From Chara braunii (lineage: Eukaryota > Streptophyta > Charophyceae > Charales > Characeae): a DNA stretch of 51,241 nucleotides. The notes beneath the pieces were generated by a model. It worked only from the letters and a program-made list of their open reading frames with translations. It was not told the DNA's origin and did no database searches. The stretch lies in the NCBI GenBank assembly GCA_003427395.1, contig BFEA01001017.1, positions 70,046-121,286 on the forward strand, given 5' to 3'. Made by a program: the position numbers and the translations under genes. Shown here in pieces: positions 44,582 to 51,241 of the stretch. Each line of letters opens with the position of its first letter. Positions within the stretch are counted from its first letter, which is position 1.

Positions 44582-45531
44582 TGGGTTGTTAAGGCTGGGA
44601 GGTCCCCATAAGTTTGGGGAAACCCAACGCTTTGTTTATTTTGGTCTTGCATGGAGCATCAGACCGCTCCATAAGTTTAGGTAGCCTGAAGCTCTAGAGG
44701 CTGGGAGGTTCCCATAAGTTTGAGGAGATCCAGTGTTGAGAATTGCATGGAGGGTCAGGACGCTCTATAAGCTTAGGTGACCTGACTGCTCTGACTTGTG
44801 AGGGTTTGACTGTGAATGGTTTTTAGGAACCCAGGGCGCTCTATAAGTTTAGGTACCCTGGGTCGCCTTATTTATTTGGGAGTTCTTTCCGTTTCTTTGG
44901 TTCTGAACAAGGGGGTCTGAACTGCTCTATAAGTTGAGGTGGTTCAACCCTTCTCCTGTTTTTGTTCTGAGGGGGTAATTCTGGCAGGGGGCAGGCCGCT
45001 CTATCAGTTTAGGTGGCCTGGCCTACTGCCTTGCACAGACTGGATCAGAGAGGAACGAACCTGGCAGAGGATCAGACCGCTCTATAAGTTTAGGTAGTCT
45101 GACCCAATGCCTCGCACATGTTGGAACCCAATGACTATAATCTGGTTATATTGTATTACTATGCTACTAGGAGTATGCCAGTCAGACCGCTCTATAAGTT
45201 TAGGTAGCCTGACTATAGCTTATCACAATTGAAGAAGGTATAAGCAAGAGATATAACTAAAGGTAAACCTGGGCAGACTGAGCAATGTTCTAAGTTGAGC
45301 GGCTCAGCCCTATATCCACTTTGAAGATTAAGTTCAGAGAGGTATATATAACTTGGCTATTTAAACAGTTCAGGGCAACTAGAGTGGTCTAGTCATATGC
45401 CCAAAGAAGAGAGAAGTAGTTGTGCTCTCTGTTTTGTGTATATTTGGCTAAGTCAGATGCGCTCTATAAGTTTAGGTGATCTTACTTTAGGCCTGGCTAA
45501 GTTGGGCGCGCTCTGTAAGTTCAGATGGCCT
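44582..45531 (+). repeat. Array of about eleven stem-loops with constant loop and covarying stems
   Basis: The word GCTCTATAAGTTTAGGT or a close variant recurs at irregular spacing (about 60-150 bp). It is bracketed each time by short complementary arms of different sequence: GTCAGG/CCTGAC (44754/44781), ACCCAGGG/CCCTGGGT (44829/44855), TGAAC/GTTCA (44918/44942), CAGGCC/GGCCTG (44992/45015), TCAGAC/GTCTGA (45072/45097), GTCAG/CTGAC (45181/45208), CTGAGC/GCTCAG (45278/45302), AGAT/ATCT (45455/45479) and GTTGGGC/GCCTGAC (45501/45528). Three less regular members lie at 44582-44720. It is non-coding; the role is unknown. Confidence 0.8.
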
Positions 45532-45799
45532 GACCTATGCCTTATGTAAGTTGGGTATACAGGGGTAACTCACAGAGAGAGCATAAACTATTGATTGCTA
45601 AGGATTTGGGGTTAGTGAGAGTACTTACCTTTGTGGTTTGGCCTGCATGTACCTGAGTGTTACTACTTAGTCTGGGAGTTGAGTAGACAGGTAGTTGCTG
45701 TAGAGGCTCGCCACGTGCTTGAGCGATAGGAGTTAGTTCAATTCTTGCATTTTCTAAGTTTACTTCATTTTACTTAGATCGATTCATGCATTTTCTGAG

Positions 45800-46398
45800 A
45801 CCCTTGGTTATACCTGGGCTTGTATAAATTTTGGCAAGCTACTTTCTCTACGGGAAGCGCTGCTGAAATTTCTACAGGTTCAAAGAGTTAATCAAATTTT
45901 AACTTGTCAAAGTCCAAATTGTCTTTTCTTTGTATCTGACTTAGTAAAAATTTGGATAGTCTCCTTTCCTAAAGGGGGTGCTGCCCAAATTTTTGCTAAT
46001 TCAGGGAGTTAGGCAAAATTGGACCTTGAGAAGTCAAGGTTAGTCTCAAGTTCTGAACTTGGTCTTGTATAAATTTTGGGAAAACACTTTTCTAGAGGGA
46101 GTGCTGCCGAAATTTCTGCAGAACTGAGAAGTTAGTTAGATTTTGTATGGGTTGAACTCAAGTTGCCTCTTGAGTTCAAATTTGACTTGGTATAAATCTG
46201 AGAAGTCTCCCTTTCTAAAGGGAATGCTGCCCAAAGTTATACTAATTCGGAGAGATAGACAAAATTTTGACCTTTCAGAGTTACAGACTAGTTCTGCTTC
46301 CATATTTGAGCGTGTATAAATTCTGAAAAAACACTTTTCCTACGGGAAGCGCTGCCGAAATTTTCTCAGCTTTAAAGGAGATAGATTATATTTTGACA
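45800..46398 (+). repeat. ~125 bp tandem subrepeats at the end of a putative LTR
   Basis: Five units carry TATAAATTTTGG, then a small hairpin (CCTTTC/AAAGG type) and GTGCTGCCGAAATTTCT. Three inverted units of the same family lie at 50413-50700. The last unit ends TTTTGACA just before a primer-binding-site-like sequence. Confidence 0.75.
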
Positions 46399-46416
46399 GG
46401 TGGCGACTCTGGCAAT
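46399..46416 (+). promoter_or_regulatory. Candidate LTR end and primer-binding site
   Basis: TTTTGACA is followed by GG and TGGCGACTCTGG (46401-46412). TGGCGACTC.. is the start of the primer-binding site in several plant Ty3-type retroelements that prime with a tRNA ending GAGTCGCCA. The inverted copy on the right is too diverged here to confirm it. Confidence 0.4.
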
Positions 46417-48691
46417 CCACCCTGAGTAGGGGAGATTCTGCCATTAGCCTACCTTTGCTTTGGACACTGGCTAGAGGTAGACTTGGATTAGTTGGGAGAC
46501 AACTTGAGTAAAGATGTGCTACGGAGGTTCATCCCCCATGTGCTGATGATTTAGCTTGGGCATTGACCTATCTTATAACACATGCCTTTCTCGGACGTTT
46601 GATTCAGGACTTGGACTAGTTTCAGCTCGATCCTATACGGATCGTCGTCTGTTATCATTGATAACAGGTTGGTTGTCGATTCGTCGGTCTACGACTCAAT
46701 TTGAACTCACCCTCCATACCCAACCTAAAAGGCTTTAGCCTTGGTGACTTTGTTGTTTGTTAAGGGTTTCACCCAGACTTTTATGGAATGGTCATTTGAC
46801 AAAGGTACTGAGTACTTAATTATGGTTGGTTGGACAGGAGGTTGGGGCTTGCATGGCTAAAGCAAGGGGTATGAGTGCGAAGGTTGGTTGGGGTTGACTC
46901 CGTGTAGTGCGTGCTTTGTTGTTCGATTCTTGATGTGATTGCAGGTAGGTCATGTGGCTTGGGTTTTGGATTTGGATTGCCTGTGATCCCATATATATAC
47001 ATATGGTTGTGAGGAGTCTCACTGTGCCTTTGAGGAGTGATCATGGCAACTCTATCTCCCTTATGCATGTATTCTTGGGTGTACCTATGGTGGGTGTTCG
47101 CGAGGCCTAAAGGGCCCCGTGTTATAAACCTGTTTGGAGGTTAAGACTGAGAGGCATAGGGAAAACCTTTCCTTTTGCTTGTTTGTTTCTTTGAGGTTTC
47201 TTAGTCGGACGTTGGTCCTGGGCCGAGATTCAAGGTCCTTGTCCAGGACATCCCAAGCCCTAGACTCTGCAGAGGAGGAATTTCCCCTCGTACAGAGCCT
47301 ATCTGCATTGGCCGTCGAGACACCCAACCCTGAAGGCGGAAATGTCGCGAGGGCCGAACGGCGTGTCCTTCAGCCGTTCAATATCGTGAAGGGTGACCCC
47401 TCACGATATATTCCTTCAGCCATTCAATATCGCGAGGCCGAAGCCGCGATTACCACGTATGACTGACATCGTGGGTTGGTACGGGACTGGCGTGCAGCCG
47501 CGCGACTTTATACTAGAATCGCGCGTGTGACGCTCCCCCGCCCTATCGTCTAAAGGTTATGGGATCAAAGGGGCTCGCACATTGCACGAACGCGTGGGAT
47601 TATTATAGGCCGCGGGCACCACCCGAAAAGGGGAGGGTACCCCAAGATCATGAATTTCCATTGGAGTAAGGGGGACCTTCGTCCTACTCTTGCTTTTTGG
47701 GGATTTTCATGGTTGGACTTTGTAGTCCGTGGCAGCCGTCAAAGTCAAACCCCTTGACTTCCGCCCAGACCTGGAGTAGGACTTACCCCCAGGGCCGCAA
47801 GGAACGACTGCCACCACAGGTATGAACCTGTGTACCACCCGCTCTGCACAGAGTGCAGAAGAGGGTGTGTGGTCTTCAACCGCGCATGGTGGTTGTCTGG
47901 CGTCGAGAGATTAACACTCAAGGCACGTGTCAGCCGACACTTGAGTGTCGAATGCAACCCTCGAGATTAACGAGGGCCGCGCGAGTATGGGTACTACATG
48001 GCACGCCATCATTGCGACTGCTTTCGTACGTTTGCATTGCTAGTTGACATGAGTAGGCCCAGCGTCCGCGAAGTTTTATACTATGTCTCGCGCGCCACCC
48101 CTATCCGATTTCCGCAGTGGAAAGTTATGGGATGGTCACTGAAGGGGTTAGGAGCGTTGTCGCGTTGCTTGTGTTGTGTCGTTTCATGTGTATGTGTGTG
48201 TGTTTCCTTTTGTGTGTTCGTAGAGTGGTGTGCGCGTGGTGTGTGGGATGCGTCCTAGTCGATTGACGACGAGCCACGCTTGGAACTTCAGCCCCCCAAG
48301 ATGTCGGTTCGCGTGCGGGTCCGATAGGCATATTACTGCGCGTGCCCCCTATGCTACAGCGACCGAGAAAACGCCCTCGGCTAGTCCACCTCTGCGATTG
48401 CAACTGAGTAACTTTCATACTGTGGACTGGTAGCTCGGCGGGGATACGCCCACCGAAGGGAGGTGACAACTCCCGTAAGGTGGAGGTAAGTTGTGCCTCA
48501 CGTAGGCCTTATCCTGTCGTAGGGGCTCGCGAGAGGTATGGCTGGCGCACTCGACCGGAGTGGCTTGCGGAAGCTCCATGTATATTCGCGACGAAGGATT
48601 TAAATCCAACTCTTGCGTGACGCGGCCGGGAGGGTCCCGCGCCGCCCTGGTGCGGTGCCGGACCGATGTGCTCGACAGCGGGACGGGCAGA

Positions 48692-51241
48692 AGCGAAGCA
48701 GGTCGTCGCATGACGGCGGTGTCGTGCGCAAGGTCCCCACTGGGGGAACCTTTCCAGCCGCGTCACGCAGGATTGACAGTATTCGCAAGTCACTTCATGA
48801 AAAGGGAAGCGGCGAAGCCGCTCCGGCCGAGTGCGCCAGCTATACCTCCATCGAGTCCCTACGACAGGATAGGGTCTCGCGAGGTACAACTTACCTCCAC
48901 ATGCGGGAGATGTCACCATCCCTTGGGTGGGCGTATCCCCGCCGAGCTACTGAACCACACGCGAAATTTTTTACTTGCAATCACGGAGGTGGCCCAACCG
49001 AGGGCGTTTCTCGTATGCTGTAGCATAGGGGGTACGAGTGGTCCACGCCTAGCTCGGACCCGTACGCGAACCGTCATGCTGGGGGGCCAATCTCCCACGT
49101 GCGATTCAGCGTCGGTGACTAGGACATCCTAAATCAACCACGCGATACACGATAAAACAAAGTAACTCATACAAGCAAATTAGCCTAGTCCCTTTTTTAT
49201 ACGTCCTGACCCATAACTCAGAACTACTAATGTGTCTGAGCGAGGTCTGCGCAGAGTTACATAAAAAGAATGCCACTGCCATGGGAACCATAACGTTCAG
49301 TCATGTGTTCTCACTTAATCTGCTATCATGGCGACGCTTCATGCGGTACCCACGTCCGTGCAACCTCCCATGGGTTTTGGGGTTGCGTACGACACTCAAG
49401 TGTCGAAAGCGAAATATCGTGAAGGGTTTCTCCTTCACGATATTGCACGAATGAAGGATAAGTCGTTCGGCCCTTGCGGCACCCCTGTTTTTTAGGCAGT
49501 GGGTGACGATAAGCAAGGGGCACAGGTCTGACTCAAGGGGGAAACCTTGTTGTGCTGGACCAAAGTCTGGGATGTCCTCGACAAGGACCTTGAATTCCAG
49601 GCTCAGGACCAACGTCCGACTAATAATCAAAAGCAAGATCCCTTTGAGGCGAGGTACGCTCGTCCTTCCCCTGCGGAAGGAAAATACGAGTAATCACGGG
49701 TCGGCGAGCAATTCGCCGTACCCAAACTAAGTCTCAGTCCGACCTAAGGTCGAGCACTAAACCTTGCGCTCGGCTATTCTTGCCTGTTTGCTAGATGCAT
49801 GTGGCAGAAGCAAAATAAGAGAAAGAAAAAAGCGAGTCTCGGGGGAAATCAGGGAGAGTCATTCTCATAGCCATAGTTGAATCTTGTCACTCACACCCTT
49901 CATTCATTCACCCATATCACCCTTAATTCAGGAGCGAGCCATCACTCCCATACATACCTGCACACATATGGAATCCAAATAAAAATCCACACGCAGATGC
50001 CACAAAACGTTGTCAAATCCTTTGCTCCCAGATTCATGTCCCACATGCCCCTTTCCGACCCCCACTCAACAAAGGCATATTCGCCCGTCCCGATTCACAC
50101 AGCTTTTGCATGACCATTCAAGAGAGGTTCCAAGGATATGTTTTCTTTCATACGAAAATGTCTTTCGCCTACAGGGTCACAGACATCTGGGCGTGGGTAT
50201 CACAGTGGGTAAGAGTTGAGTCGCAAATCGACCTGCTATCAGGTGATAGCAGAAGTTGATGAAGCTCAAGACTTCGAAGAAACTTCACAGGTAGCAATGA
50301 CATGCGCCACAATAATCAAGGCAGGCATCGCCTGTCGAGTTAACGGAGTTCAACTCCGTAAACGCACTCTAGGCTTACTTAGTAGCAGCGTCCGGTAACG
50401 ATATGAAAATCCCGAAAATTTCGGTAGCACTTCCTTTAGGGAAGTGTGCTCGCAAAATATTTACTATACCAAATCTAAAAAGAAAACTCGAGACTCAGAA
50501 AATATCTGAAAATAAGCTAACTCTTTGGTTTCAGTAGAAATTTTGGCAGCACTTCCTTTAGAAAGGAAGGTCTCCAAAATTCCTACTGACTCCAAAAGAC
50601 CAAACTATATCCTATCCTAGTTGACATCTCCGAGACTTGACTAACCCTGAATGTTTTAGCAGAAATTTCGGCACCGCTTCCCCTAAGGAAAAAAGACTCC
50701 CAGAACTTCCACTATCTCAGAGGCTAGCCAAAGTCCCATAAAGAAATAATCATGCATAAGAAGACAAATGCGAAAAACAAAGGTGAGCATCTGCCTGCCT
50801 ATCGCTCAAGCATAAGGCGAGCACTAACAGACTACCCTATAATGCAGAAGACAGACAGAGCTTGAACAAAAGACACGGCATTGCCAACAAGCATGTCAGA
50901 TCAACAATGCATTCAACCAAGTTCAAAACAAGGGTTCGTTTATCGAAAGTTTTCATCTTTCGCTTGTCTTGATCACAAAAAACATAAGTCCTGTATCTTA
51001 CTTAGTTAATTAACTTTTCGAGTTGTTCTCAGTCAACCCCATGCAATCCTAACACACTAGCCTCGACTATCCTCACAAAGAGAATACTCAAATCTCTGTC
51101 AACAAGCAAAACCGACTGACTCAGCAAGGCGACTGGATCAGTCTGGAGGACCTCATTTCCAACCCCAGTTCAATGTCTTAGGCAAAACAGCAAGGCGACC
51201 GGATCAGTCTGGAGGACCTCATTTCCAGCCCCAGTTCAATG
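48692..51241 (-). mobile_element. Right arm of the head-to-head pair, running off the window
   Basis: Read on the minus strand, it repeats the left arm at roughly 75-85 percent identity by eye: GCTCGGCGGGGATACGCCCA (48955), GGTTCGCGTACGGGTCCGA (49074), CGACACTTGAGTGTCG (49405), hairpin ATATCGTGAAGG/CCTTCACGATAT (49414-49443), TTAGTCGGACGTTGGTCCTG (49622), hairpin CTGCTATC/GATAGCAG (50233-50252) and subrepeats from 50413. GTGACGCGGC (48617) against GCCGCGTCAC (48757) marks the centre. Confidence 0.6.
51120..51241. repeat. Tandem duplication, ~66 bp unit
   Basis: CAGCAAGGCGACYGGATCAG through CCCCAGTTCAATG occurs twice and reaches the window end. Only a few bases differ. More units may follow outside. 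Confidence 0.85.

Larger units (their letters stand above)
44576..48691 (+). mobile_element. Left arm of a head-to-head LTR-like retroelement pair
   Basis: Arm order: stem-loop array, ~125 bp subrepeats, candidate primer site (46401), hairpin CTGTTATC/GATAACAG (46649-46667), TTAGTCGGACGTTGGTCCTG (47200), hairpin ATATCGTGA/TCACGATAT (47381-47409), CGACACTTGAGTGTCG (47935), GGTTCGCGTGCGGGTCCGA (48306), GCTCGGCGGGGATACGCCCA (48433). All from the subrepeats onward reappear in reverse order and orientation in the right arm. No gag, protease or polymerase frame is present, so it is non-autonomous or deleted. Confidence 0.6.

Noticed and set aside
44576-45531. CRISPR array (short repeats with variable spacers)
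   Set aside because: Spacing is irregular, the variable parts are self-complementary arms, and the surrounding genome is eukaryotic.
48560-49132. 190-codon open frame across the palindrome centre
   Set aside because: It crosses the junction of the two inverted arms, so it is a by-product of the join; the reverse strand is equally open.

Overview
The window is nuclear DNA of a repeat-rich eukaryote. It holds one gene that can be proved from the sequence: the minus-strand orthologue of the DEAD-box rRNA helicase DDX27/Drs1 (plant RH28). It can be followed through 16 exons from its start codon at 32546 to 645, and its 3' end lies beyond the left edge. All 16 exons join in phase with GT-AG introns, giving 746 codons without a stop and every motif of a DEAD-box helicase in order. 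The protein resembles the green-plant version, notably in the C-terminal [10 protein letters not shown] stretch. Long introns (164 bp to 7.3 kb) full of microsatellites suggest a large-genome streptophyte alga or early plant; a charophyte such as Chara is possible. The lineage is inference, not proof.

Introns (1-31.8 kb) are packed with short mobile elements. These include about 14 copies or pieces of a ~110 bp palindromic MITE (ends CTACCGTCTTC/GAAGACGGTAG); TTAA-bounded elements with ACCACCAG ends; a 322 bp foldback element; a ~0.9 kb dispersed repeat in two opposite copies; tRNA-derived SINE-like pieces; and many microsatellites, including poly-G runs of 58 and 60 bases.

Right of the gene, 32.6-34.6 kb is a purine-rich leader/promoter region followed by GC-rich DNA. 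From 34.6 to 39 kb the DNA is AT-rich, with hAT-like elements inserted in (TA)n, a 250-base gap, and a tandem repeat whose minus strand carries the conserved core of a hammerhead ribozyme. From 39 to 41 kb there is a 451 bp inverted-repeat element and a pair of ~350 bp direct repeats. From 41 to 44.5 kb the DNA is GC-rich without a recognisable gene.

From 44.5 kb to the end the window looks like two related, divergent, non-coding LTR-retroelement 5' halves joined head to head, with the centre of the imperfect palindrome near 48691. The left half holds a series of about eleven stem-loops. Their loop is almost constant (GCTCTATAAGTTTAGGT) while the stems change sequence and keep pairing. Conserved hairpins, one with a compensatory base-pair change, occur in both arms. 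These structured elements and the hammerhead-like core are the most unusual content. No pathway beyond the helicase can be inferred.
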